Assembly: GCA_965153455.1 (NCBI GenBank)
Contig: OZ234503.1
Location: 4,774,001-4,838,000, forward strand
Source: Sphagnum compactum
Taxonomy: Eukaryota > Bryophyta > Sphagnopsida > Sphagnales
DNA length: 64,000 bases
Direction of reading: 5' to 3'
The position numbers were made by a program, and so were the translations under genes. Shown piece after piece: positions 36,950 to 48,629 of this stretch. Numbering within the stretch: position 1 is the stretch's first letter; each line of letters begins with the position of its first letter. Under the pieces are notes generated by a model, which searched no databases, had not been told where the DNA came from, and saw nothing but the letters and a program-made list of their open reading frames with translations.

Positions 36950-38640
36950 ACAATGAACCATTTGAAAAAAGATCCAAAAATATTTAAAACCTTCAAACAA
37001 AAACCAATAAAATTTCACAAACTGAAAATGAGACAACAGAAAAAATCTTGGCACAATTGCATGAACAAAAATATATGGTGGCCCCATAATTGGAACTCAT
37101 TGTGTGGGTTTTTTTATTGCATTAATGATGGTGCAAAAGTTGATAACAAAGTTCTTCAATTAGTGAAATGCCATGTATGTTATCCTTATCAAATAACAAT
37201 TACAAATTCTAGAACATATTTAAAGAAATAAATTATTTCATACTTCAAAAACAATGGAATAACACATTAAAAAAACATGTGTATGTTGATCATGTTATCC
37301 TTGCAAAGAAGTTTTGAAAAAAAATTAAACAATTTTGGTAGAACAATAATCACAAAACAACCAACTAAAATGAGACCTAACATTTTTTACAAAAATTTCA
37401 AGTTTTTTTAGCTCCACAACCCCTTTCAAGATAGATGAATTGCACCTAGAAGAATTTTTGGAAGATTTAGCATTGGTAATTATTAAAAACCATCTTCTAA
37501 TGCAATTCGTTGAAAGTGTGTGGCTAAAAAGATTTGCAATGCATTTATGTCCAAGATTGTTGTTTCTATCCAAAAAGTAATTTTCTCAAGAAGTTTTGCT
37601 TGAATTGGTGGAAAAATGCAAGTAGAAATATGTTCTACCATTGTTGGGGGATTGTATCTCTACAACAACAAGTTTGAATCTAGGATGTCTCATGGAGCCC
37701 ATGATGTTTAAATTGCTCTTGTTATTAATTTTTTAGGAAGAGACTGAAAACCAAAACAAATTACTACTGGATTGTTTGAAACATGAAAGACTACATGACA
37801 TGCATTAGTAAGAAGTTTGACTAAGCTATTGGATTGATATTGTCTAAGGAAGAAAATAATTGCCTATGTTAACCATGAAGGTTTTAATTTGAATGCCATG
37901 ATTAATGCCTTTAAGTCTGTTATTTGTTGTGAAACTTTAGGCTTGGAGGAAAGTTTTCAAGGTTATTGCTTTGGCCATGCTTTCTCTAAAGCTTGTCAAT
38001 ATGCCATAATAGAAAATAAAGTATGCAAAAATGTGAAGGAAATGTCCATTACTTTTAACTTAATCAAATTTGGAGAAATGCATAACCTAGCCAAAGAAAT
38101 TTGGAAAGGGTAAACATGAATGGAACAAAGCTTGTATTGCTTATAATCTCAATCTAAGGAAATTGAACAATCTAGTAAAAACAAAGTACTATTTTTTCGC
38201 ATTATCTTTGTGTTTTTTTTTTTTCAATTTGTGTACTTCGTTTCTTACAAAATTGTTAACACGATGAATGTTGATTTGCAAGTGTGCAAGCAAAACTATA
38301 TTGTTTCAAAAAGCATATGTAATAACTATGAACACAAAACTTATGGAAGAATTGCAAAATCCCCCTAGTTTTGATAATATAATGGATTAAGATTTTGGAA
38401 TGGTTAATGAAATAACCTTGTTAGCTTTGAAAATACGAAAGGAAGTGTATGTTGTTTTGGATTCATTTATCTTTTTTTAAAGAAAATATGAAGAAAAAAA
38501 AACACACAATATATTATCTTTAATGTTAGATCAAAGGTTCAAAAAATTTAGGTTAATTTCATCACACTTTGTTGGGATTTGCATCAATCCACAATTTGAC
38601 GTTGGTTGCCACATCCCAATGGCATTTGTATTCCAATTCA
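36950..38640 (+). pseudogene. Decayed hAT-superfamily transposase (BED-finger type)
   Basis: A plus-strand frame holds ordered remnants of an hAT-like transposase. Near 37.05-37.3 kb is a Cys/His region like a BED zinc finger (VKCHVCYP, then KKHVYVDHV after a frame change). Near 37.43-37.55 kb is FVESVWLKRFAMHLCP. From 37685 to about 38110 the text MSHGAHDV ... LVINFLGRD ... LRKKIIAYV ... ETLGLEESFQGYCFGHAFSK runs in one frame, and after another frameshift comes WNKACI ... RKLNNLVKTK. Near 38.52 kb is LMLDQRFKKFRL. The 37.68-37.86 kb stretch contains five in-frame stops, four of them TGA. It is non-functional. I could not define terminal inverted repeats, and the exact ends are approximate. 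Confidence 0.75.
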
Positions 38641-39889
38641 ACTAACATACGTATCCATGGCATTGTGTATGTCATGGGGGAGGAAAAAATGACCATGTGT
38701 TCACAATTCTCTAGAAGGATCATGCTTGTAATAATGTTGTTCATGCCTTGCCATGATTTTCATAGCCAATTGTTCAAGCATAACGTTGTCCATAATCCAG
38801 TCTTTCATTGCTTTACCCAAATGCAATGAAAACTGCAAACGTGTGCCTTTAAAATAGGCTGAGCGTTGCCTTTAACAAGGATGTCTTAGGTTGTCCACAT
38901 GTTCCATACAGTAATATTGGATTAATGCATGATCAAATGCAACATAGCTCTGGCCAACTCTAAACCCACATTGACATCATGTCTTGATGGAGTCATTATG
39001 AAATTGCTTCCTTCTCCTAAGGCCTAATCGCCAAAGTCCTTCCATGCCCTACACCTTGTTTACAATAAGTTCTTCCAACCTCTCATCCTCATGACCAAAC
39101 GCACAATGATATGTCAACATAAAGCAACTATTGATTCGAGGTGCTTCGAGTGAACCAAATGGAATTAATGTACATCTCTTATGCACAAAATGCACTTTTT
39201 CATTAGGTCATTGGCATTCGCCATCTAAAAAATTGAGTACTTTGGACCATGGAATGATTGCAAATGCACAAACCCTATGGAAATATGACCACTTGTCTCT
39301 TTGTTAACCCATTGAAGATTGCAACAGAAAAATTATCCTTTGGAGGTTATTGCAGTTCAAAGTACAAACATGCATAATTGCCTTTTAGTGCATCAATTGA
39401 ATCAGTGAACTTCGTTAAACATGCCGAGTCAACTTTACAATCCACCATTGTTTGACTCACACACTAAATGCAAAATGCATGAAGGGTAGGACTATGCACG
39501 AATCACAAGAATGTAAGACACGAAGAAAATAAAGTTTGATAGATCTATAGTGAACAAAAATTACAATGCGATTGAATTGTGATCAATTGAACGTTCCTAC
39601 TCACATGCAATCATGGAAAAAGTGATTTGATGATGTCATCAAAATTTGGAACACTCGTAATAATGAAAATATTGCACTGCCAGTATGATTTCTATTCTTA
39701 TGAAACTTATGGATGGATGCATCATGAGGGGAGGTTTGTGAAGGATACATCCATGGTAGACATTGAAAATGATGGGGAGATTTGGGATGAAAATGATTTG
39801 AAATGATCTGGATGGTCCAAATAGTTCACTTCATCCTTGGAAACAATGCCTACTAAAATAACTCATGACTCAAAATATGTTAATGTTTT

Positions 39890-40290
39890 GCCCTGGGGAG
39901 GTGCCCTTGGGGAGGCGGTAAAATCTCCCCAACAGGGATTCCTTGGGGAGGGGCTCCACTGGGCAGTGGAAGTGACATCTTGGTGGGAAAAAGGGGCAGT
40001 CCTCGAGGAGGGGCTCTGCCCCGCCGGGGAGCAAAAAAAACTTCTTGATAGGAAAAGGGGCACTTGCCGCGAAACGAAATTCCCTTCAAGAAGATATGTC
40101 CATGGGGGAGGGGTTAAGCTCCAGCCAGGGATGCGTTGCATTCTCGATAATGATGTCCTTGGGGATTGGATGCAACACCACAAGAAGAGGAGATTGGGGT
40201 TCCCCGGGTAGTATAAGGTAACTCGTGAAGGGAAGGGAAGGGGACAAGGGTCGGGGAGGGGCTTGTTTCCCAAGGTTTGATGCGAAAGTC
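39890..40290. other. GC-rich island with repeated CTTGGGGAG words
   Basis: About 400 bp stand out from AT-rich surroundings. CTTGGGGAG or CCTGGGGAG occurs several times, with CTCCCCAA in between. Overlapping open frames exist on both strands, as expected in stop-poor GC-rich DNA. I recognise no protein. Confidence 0.6.
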
Positions 40291-40901
40291 ACAGGGAGGT
40301 GGTGGGTGGTGGGGAGCAAAGGCAAAAAAAGAAGATGGGTTTAGGGGTTATGGCCTAGGGGTTAGGCTGTGGGGGGGTCGTCGGGCCAATTGATCGAGTG
40401 GGTTTAGTTACCCAAGCAGGGGTGGTTAACTAGGGGTAGGGGCTTTAGGTTGGAGCATCAAAATCTAGAAACCCGACGATTAGAGCGCGTCAAAGATTGC
40501 ATTGCATTACATTCATTGCACATGTTTAACTTTTATCCACATAAGGCCTTCACATGTACAATGCAATGCCATTTAGATGGTGGAGATGTTCTAAGGTGCC
40601 CTTCCCCTCTCCCCTACCACATTAAGAAAACAGCCGTGGCTTTAAGAGAAAGTCATTGACTTTGGAGTTGCAAGTTTTGTTGTTCTCATAAATTAAAATC
40701 AGACATAAGTTTGTCATTCAAAGATAAATTCCACCCTTGTCCCCCAAAGCTTCTTAAGGTCAACAACAACTCTTTGAAAATGCATGTGAATGGGGGGGGG
40801 GGGTATCCAACATGATGATGTCTACCAAATCGTTTACAAAGTTCGGAATGATTGAGCCAAATCTGTCTAAGATAAACAAACAGTTTGACTGTCATATTCA
40901 T

Positions 40902-41112
40902 GGTGCATTCACACTTGAAGTTATGTCAGTGTTAAATGAAAATCTAGGTGGCATCCTATGTGGCACCCAATGTTAAATGGGCAATAGCTTAATATTAAGT
41001 GAATGTTAGCTTAACATTAAATGTTTATGGTAAGTAAGTGTAAGTCCTAAATGACTAGCATGGTGTTAGGGTACTCAACACTAAAGTCACTAACACCAAA
41101 TGTGAATGCAGC
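40902..41112. mobile_element. MITE-like element, ~211 bp
   Basis: The left end GGTGCATTCACACTTG matches the reverse complement of the right end (GCTGCATTCACATTTG), and imperfect pairing continues inward for ~35 bp, including AGTGTT. The interior is AT-rich, non-coding and partly self-complementary (GTTAGCTTAAC). Flanking TTCA appears on both sides near the ends, which may be a target-site duplication but is too short to be firm. Confidence 0.6.
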
Positions 41113-44016
41113 TTCAGGGTACTTTATCAGGCATTGTCCTAGGTGAGAGAGGCCACCATCTGCTGGTTTTACTTTTGGACTGGTCGGTTTCATTTGTAAT
41201 GGGACTCAACAGTGAAAAGCATGCTTGAGATGTGAATCAATAGTGAGGAATACGAGTACGAGTAACAACGTTCTGGAACAAGCCTCGGAGCAAGCCAGAA
41301 GTTGGCCTTTGGACGAAGCCTCACTTGTGGCTCACCGTTTTTGGCTTGTCACAGTTCATAGTATATAGAAAGAAGGGTGGTGGATTGAGCCATCCTTGCA
41401 GTGTGACTCAGCAGATGGCCAAGTGCCAAATTGGAAATAAGGAGTAGGGAACCGACCCCTCTTGGTTCACCTTCTGACTTTGCAAAAGAATTGCAAGTAT
41501 GTGCAAAATTTACACACACGAACTTTGTTACTACAAACCCACTAGTTTATTATATGCCCAAAATATTCCCCAAGAGTGAGTGTGCTTAGCCATCTTGCTT
41601 TTGAGAAGCATGAGTAGGAAATGAAAAGAAGTCAATTGTGCCATATTCCTAAGCTTCGAACATGTAGAGAGGGGTTCAATGCCATATCAGTTGTTGCCCC
41701 CATCTTCTTCAAAGCCCAAGAAAGGAATACATATTTTTTAGCCTTACAAAATTGTTTTGTGCAATTTTACAAGTTCCCAAATGATAGTAAGGTGTCCATC
41801 AAATTTTGAACCAAAGACAAATTTTGAAGAATTAATTTCTTTTACACTAAGTTGTCCCACCAACAAGGACCTTGTCGGATGCTATAGGGGACTGCTACTA
41901 TTCAACACGTAACTTGTTACCAATGTATATAATAACCCATGGTTGAATATTAAAGTAAAATATACACTGCACCCAATTCAAAAAAATTGTTCACTAAGTG
42001 CTAAATTACAATGCCCAGCTGGTATAATATTTCACACTTAACTTATCTCATAGGTTTACTCTTACTAGTATGTTTAGCTTGTAGGGAGGTAAAAAGCTAG
42101 GTAGGTTTATTTGAAAAAAATGTTCCGGGATTGAAGGTGGCTGGCTGGGTGTAAGTTTAGGGTTTACTTCAAGCCACCCCGCCTAGCTCGCTGGTTGTGA
42201 TCAACTCAAGAACAACAATGGGTACCAGAGATGGTTATGTTACATATGATTGCTTTGGATATGGAGTTCACACATATCAAGCAGGGTGTTGCACCAAAGG
42301 TAAAACTGCAAAAGAATTATTTCCTCATTTGTGGGATGGTGATTTGAAGGCTTCTTTCCATCCTCTTCTAGAGTAGGTACTTTGACCACTATCTTGTGTA
42401 TGGATGCATCCCTAGTGTAAGACAACAAAAACTTAAGTGTTCCAGAATCCATATATCGTACTAGGCAAAGTCAAAAGGGAATCAATCACTTTCAAGGTAC
42501 ATAGCAAACCATGTAATTCCGTCCAGAAAAGGATACTTTAATCAAAGCTTTTCACAAATCCCTTTTAATTGGAGTGTGCTTGTAGGGATGAACTTAGGGA
42601 TGGTATTGTCAATAGAAACCTCATATGAAAAAAAGTATTACAAGTAACCTAAAGTAGAAGGGTTTAGAAAAAGGTGCATATCAACACAACCCAAAGGGAA
42701 AAAACAAACAATTTCACAAACATGAAAGAAGATACCTCGAAGAAACAAGCAAGTTAAATCGTTAGTTTAGTGAGTCAAATGTTGTTAAACATTGGCTTCT
42801 TCTAAGTGTGACAAATTCCATGGGTTGCAATTTTTAATGCACATTATCTATTCTTTTCGAAGTGGTTGGTATTAAAACGCTTGTATATAATCTCTTGCTG
42901 TTCTGTATATGACATACTCTTTTGAGTATTCGTTGACTGTTCTGTTTTCTTTCACTGAATTTGTCAAACCAAAGTGTGGAACATGTCAAGGTGTGAGCAA
43001 CAAGTGGTTTTATTTGGTTCGACCAAAATGAACCCTTTCACATGAACATCACATGAATATAACTCTCATGAGTATTGGGAGATCATTGTATTTCAGATCC
43101 CCACAATATCTCACCTTCTTCACCGTTACATGCCAACACATAATATTTGTCATCCTCTCTAGAGAGGACAAATGCAATGGTAACTTTATGATCAATGTCC
43201 AATAAAAACAAAACATTGTGTGAATTCGAGCCTAAAACCGTAACTCTTGGGTGACCCTCATGTAGGGCCCATTTAGACTATTTCATAAGATTACTGTTTC
43301 ATGAAGGCAATGTCAACAAAACTAAAGAAACCAAACACTCTATAAATCACTCAAATTTCAAGACATTTGGATAAAATGAACTTCATGTCCATTGGCAGAT
43401 TAATATTTCATGTAGAATCCCAAGGCACTAATCCTGTTAATATGGCAACCAATCAGTCTTTTGGTAACAAGAATGTGGAAAAAGATTACAACATGCACAT
43501 GACTTTCTAGAGTAGTAAATCCCTTAAGGGGAATAACTGACATGCATTTCAAATCAAAGGCAACCTTTCAACAAGTTACATGTCCAGATTGGGTTTTACA
43601 AAACCACTGATCAAAGGACTTTCAAGAGTTTACTGAACAAAAGGGTTTAGGGTTTTAGTAGGGTTTAAGACCTCCTTTTCAAGCATTTCAAACACCAACA
43701 GCAAAAAAAATTATAAACTTTTCCATGATCAAACTGTGGACAAGAGAGTCCAATTGCAAAATCTAAACAAATCAAGGACTACAACTAGACCAATGAAAAC
43801 TTAGAATGTGAACACAAAGAAAGTTTGGACCACCAATGGGAGGAGCATGGACTAGGAAACCAAAGACTACCAAAACGGGCCAAATGTCTTTGCAAGCATG
43901 AACTTGGTGTTGTCATTGTTTACTATTCAAAGGAGGAATGGATAGCTTGGATACAATTACTGTGATAAAATACCTGCCATGATATATGTCCTGTCATTAT
44001 TTCCTCTTGTCTCAGA

Positions 44017-45951
44017 TTATGGCAGACAAACACCCTTAACCTGGGATCCAGGAGGTAGTCGACCGAGGCCTGGCAATATCAGTTTGAAGCTGCGGGGCAT
44101 GGGTGTCGGATCATAATTCAATCCTGTGAGCACAATTCCTGCATATACAAAGAGAGCACACACACCCAATGATTTTATGAACAAGTTCAAGGCATTCGCA
44201 AAGCTTGTGAATGTCAAGCTTGATGTGATCAAAAGGAGCCATGAACTTCTGAAGAATTCCAATTCTGGTCTCACTGTTCTCAACATAGCATTTTCATTCT
44301 TGATATGCAATCCTGCAAAAAAGATTCATACTTGAGAATAACTAACACAAATTGTTCATCTAGAGTACAGAAACAGGTTGGATTGTAGAAAACACCGTGA
44401 CTGTGCAAGCCGAGGATTTCTGTTGGAGGAACATTTGCAACAAAGAGAACCTTCCTGCCAACTGCATCTTCAACATCCATCACATACTTGCACTCAGAGA
44501 CAACCACCCTCGTCTCGCATCCAATATCTACCTGTAATCAATCACAAGTCTTAGAGAGAGAGAGATATTGACTCCTACTACACTTTCTTATGTGTTGGGT
44601 CCAGTACAGAGAAAAAAACACATTTGCATAGATGAAGGGAACAGAGCAGAGAGAACATGAAGTAGTGGCAGGAAGTTTTTCTTTTCACAGAGAAGGGGAA
44701 AAAAAAGATAAGGAAAAGCATTACAGTAAGCTGTAAAAACTTCCGACTGAGAGTGGGCTTCCCACGCTTTGCACTCATTTCTTCATCATTCACCGCCTTC
44801 GCATCTGTCTGCCAGAATTGACCAAACCCTCACATCATCATCATCATCATCATACAGCATTGCAAAGCACATTGAATTTTACGTGTGATGATGATCTCTT
44901 CGCTTCATGATTCTTCCAATAGAGATGACCAAAATCATCACATCATTATCATATGGGAATTAAAAGAAAAATTCTTTTAATTTGTGGCAATGATTCTTCA
45001 GATGACCACAACCCAACATGTGCACAACAACTGTCAAATTGTGGGGCTGAAGAAGAAGCAGCAGCATCAGCAGCTCAACACTGCAGCAACCGGCAAAAAA
45101 GCTTATGATGTGCAGACAAATCTCATTCTGCAGGCAGGCAGGCATGCATGCATGCATGGAGGTTTGGTAGTTTTAGTGCAACATTACAATCAAGCCAACA
45201 CGAATGTCCACAGCTTCAAATGCAGAAAACTGGATTTCTGGCTTGATTGCAGGACATGCTTCTCGGCTTGTGGTGGTTTCAGGAGCTGCTGCTGCCTCTG
45301 ATATTTCTGTATGACTTCTTATGTGCAGCAGGCTCAGTTTGTTTCCTGCCATAGTGCATTGCACATTCTTCCTCAGAACTTGTCAGCATTTATTTGCACA
45401 TTCTTTGCCCAGGGAAAGGGATTCCAAAAGAACCCTCTCCGCCACTGGCCACATTCTTCTCCTTTGCAGACTCTTGTCACAGATATTATTCACTCCAGAA
45501 TGGCCTCCAACCCTAAACCATAAACCTGGCTTCTTCACTCGCTCACAAAACTTTTCTATCACAAGATTGCAGATGACAAGAATGTCATCTGCAATCTTGT
45601 TTTTTCTCAAGGCCATTGAAATAAGAGAAAGAGAAGAAGAAGAAGAAGAGGCTGCTGTTGCTACTCTTGATCAGAGTAGAGGGAATTACTGAGAAAAACT
45701 TCACCTGCAGATCCGGAGGAGTCGATTGTACTGAAGAGTGATGATGGTGCTAATCTTTCAAAAGAGGAAGCCAATGAGCATTGCAAAAAAAGCTTGGAAC
45801 TCCCTCCTCCTCCACCATAGCTCCTCTTCACAGTTTGATGATGAGCTCTAGTTGAAGCTCTAAACCTCAAATTACCATCTCTGCTTGCTGTTTGCTGCTG
45901 CCTCAATGTCCTCACTAGTGTATACCCTGAAACAAACGACAGCAATGCCAT
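44017..45951 (-). CDS. tRNA-binding OB-fold protein, probably organellar (MetRS C-domain/EMAPII-like)
   Basis: Small tRNA-binding protein with the OB fold found at the C terminus of bacterial methionyl-tRNA synthetase and in ARC1/EMAPII. Five exons (minus): 45951-45705, 45306-45188, 44808-44725, 44531-44396, 44138-44017; 235 aa with closed phases. Residues 1-82 are Ser/Arg-rich and poor in acids, like a plastid or mitochondrial transit peptide. The domain spans about 108-232: FSAFEAVDIRVGLI, SRKFLQLTVDIG, VGRKVLFVANVP, LGLHSHGIVLTG, LPPGSQVK. An insertion (about 127-143, AVNDEEMSAKRGKPTL) sits between the first two strands, where the family usually has a short turn. It carries no synthetase domain, so it would act in trans. 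The start is the ATG at 45951; the longer frame begins with GTG at 45993. It is divergent from UGT80 across 2.7 kb. Confidence 0.85.
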
Positions 45952-47702
45952 TGCCCCCCAAAATAAACAAATAGACAAATACTCCTCCCACACACTCCTC
46001 TCTCCACCTCTCTATCTCTCTCTCTCAATCTTCTTAACTCTTCTCACACATAGGAACATCTCGTGGAACTTTGTCAGTAAAAGACAGGAAGCTCGCAGAT
46101 TAGAAGGAAGTTGGGAAAGCTGGGAAGCTGGCAGGTGAGAAGGAAACTGGCAGATGGGTAGAACTCTAGAGCATCAAACCTCCTCTCTTCTTCCAACTCT
46201 TCTTCTTTTGGTATGGGGAGAAGAAACAGAGCATTGAGGGGCATTCTTTGTGGTCCAAGAAAGAATATCTCTCTCTTTTGGTCTCTGTTTCTCTCTCTCC
46301 CTCTCTGTGCCGCTCTCTCTCTCCCTCTCTCTCTCTCTCTCTGCCTGTCTATCGTTCTGATTCCCCCCTGGAAAGCAGCAGAAGTTTTCTTCTTGTTCTT
46401 GTCCTTGTCTGTTCTTCTTCTTCTTCTTGGCCTCTCTTGCAAGCCAAAATGTGTGAGGAAATAGAGAGATTTATCCAAAGATATCCAGATCCGGAGGGAG
46501 AGAGGTTCGTGGAAAATGACAAACATGCTCTCATCATGTGTCTATTCCCTTTTTGCAGAATATCCCGGAACATCCCGTAAGCATCCGTCATGGGCAAATG
46601 AAAACACACACACACACACACACACATACACACAATGCAATCACCTCGTTCTGGAATGAAGAAGTCTACTGTCTTTTGCGCAGATAAGAGAACAACAACA
46701 ACAATCCCATCAGACCTCAGACAGAGAAAACACATAAGGAAACTCCTGAGACATTCTTCTTCTTCTTCTGCTGGTCTCTGCAGAAACAGATACCAAGAGA
46801 GGACCATTGCAAACAGTAATAGTCACATGTTCAAACGCTGAGAAAATCTGCCACAGAACAGCAACACTCTGTGCAGATTGAGAACAACATCTTGTCTGCA
46901 GAGAATTTTTACTGTTTTTCTTTTTTTCTCTGGCACATCTTCAAAGGAAAATCTGCAGTGAAGATGAGCTTTGGCTGATCATCATTCATTATTCAAGGGT
47001 TTTATCTTGTGTTGTTGTTGGCAACACCCAAGAGACAGAGACAGAAGATAGAGGGTAGATCGTGATATTCTTCAGCTGTCTGCGAAAATCTGAAGAAATG
47101 GAGAAGAATTGGTATGAAGGGAGAAAGCGAGCGAGATCGTCCTTGACAGATTCGGTTCGACAATGACCGGTGATGACGACGATGATGATCCTTGTTCGAG
47201 TGGGTGGTTTTCGGGCTAGGCTTTTTTCCAGCAGCTGAATGAATTGCTGGCAGTGCATTCGGGTCCAACACTAGTTGTGGATGCCACGGGTCACCAATGC
47301 AAACGCTCGAAACACAACAAATGTCCTCTTCATCTTCTCCCTCAATGCATGCACACATGTGTGTCACGACGGGAAGAAAGAAGAAACCCAAAACCCAACT
47401 CCTCCACTGCATCCTCCTCCCCCCTCCTCCTCAGATTCTGACACTAATGAAAAGAAGAAGAAGAAGAAGAAGGGGTTCACAGCAGAAGCAACAGCTAGCT
47501 GTTCTCCAAGGCAGTGGTGAAGTACCCATCTAAGGAAGGATCGAATCTCCTCCACCTTGAGACACTTGGGTGTATAAAACCCCTGCTGCTGCAACAATCA
47601 GCATGGCTGTGCTCATTCCAAGACAAGATTGTGAACTCCCAAATGGTAATCTCGCCACAAGATTGTTGTACACCAAATCTCTAGTACACACACACACACA
47701 CA

Positions 47703-47756
<54 letters not shown>

Positions 47757-47821
47757 TGCATGCATGCAGGGCTGTAGAATCTGTTGTGATTGTGAGTGGA
47801 GTGTGCTTCTTGTGGGCGTGG

Positions 47822-47854
<33 letters not shown>

Positions 47855-48629
47855 TCTCTCTCTCTCCCTCTCTGAATTCCAATCTGCTTTAGGATCTGAA
47901 GCTCTGCTTCTTCAAGTGATGTACCTAGCAGAGCTTGGATCTGAAATGCAGGTTGCGAATTCGGAGAACTGCAATTTTGTTGTTGCAATCTTGTCAAGTG
48001 CATTTTGCCAATCTGCTTGGTAGAATGAGAGAGGATCTCGAGCTGTGTGTTGTAGCTCGGAAACCTTTGCTCCAGTCTGCTTGCTTGCGTGTTGATGGAA
48101 TGGAAAATGAGAACTGGAGACCCTAAATTTAGTATTTGCTTCTGCACAAGACTTGACTTCTGTTGCCAGCTTTTTCTTTCCTGCTCACGATAAAGGCTTT
48201 TGCTTGCTGCTGCTTTGAGAACACAAGTGGCAATGTCAGGGTTTTGCAAACCCAAGGAGAAACAAACACTGGAAGAAGGGTTTCTGCAATCAAGTTTGTC
48301 TGCATTTGCACCCATGTCATCATGGAGAAGAAATCTGTGCCCTTGGAAATCTGATTCTTGAGAAATGATTGGTTTTGTGGAGCTGTTTTTGTCTGCATTT
48401 TGCATGAAAAATGATTTTGCGGCACTTACGAATTTGATGCATAGAGAGAGATTGGGTTTTGGTGGCTGGTTTTTTATGCATTTGCACCAGAAGTGATGGA
48501 GAAGAAGAGTTGTGCTCTTGGAGTTTGATGCATGAGATTGGTGTTTTCGAGCTGGTTGTTCGAAGTAGAAGAAGAAGAAGAAGTGCCAGCAACCTATTGG
48601 CCTGAAGAAGAAGAAGAAAAAAAACCACA
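45952..48629. other. Divergent intergenic region packed with microsatellites
   Basis: Upstream of both the OB-fold gene (-) and UGT80 (+). It contains CT/GA tracts (46.26-46.35 kb), (CA)n at about 46602-46627, compound (CA)n(CT)n(CA)n at about 47684-47755, (GT)n(CT)n at about 47824-47872, and GAAGAA tracts. Long open frames on both strands here are low-complexity by-products of these tracts, including a minus-strand frame of ~390 codons that overlaps UGT80 exon 1. I support no gene, only promoter and leader DNA. Confidence 0.6.

Larger units (their letters stand above)
38641..44016. other. Gene-poor interval
   Basis: No recognisable exons. It contains a GC-rich island (39890-40290) and a MITE-like element (40902-41112). 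Otherwise it is AT-rich unique-looking sequence with short open frames only. Confidence 0.6.

Noticed and set aside
39837-40273. Overlapping open frames on both strands at 39.84-40.27 kb
   Set aside because: Stop-poor GC-rich DNA gives long frames by chance on both strands, and neither shows a domain.
44139-44340. Hydrophobic reading (LLLITSSLTFTSFANALN) before the last OB-fold exon
   Set aside because: It falls in the intron. Using the acceptor at 44138 restores the conserved HSHGIVLTG junction, and including this stretch would break the OB fold.
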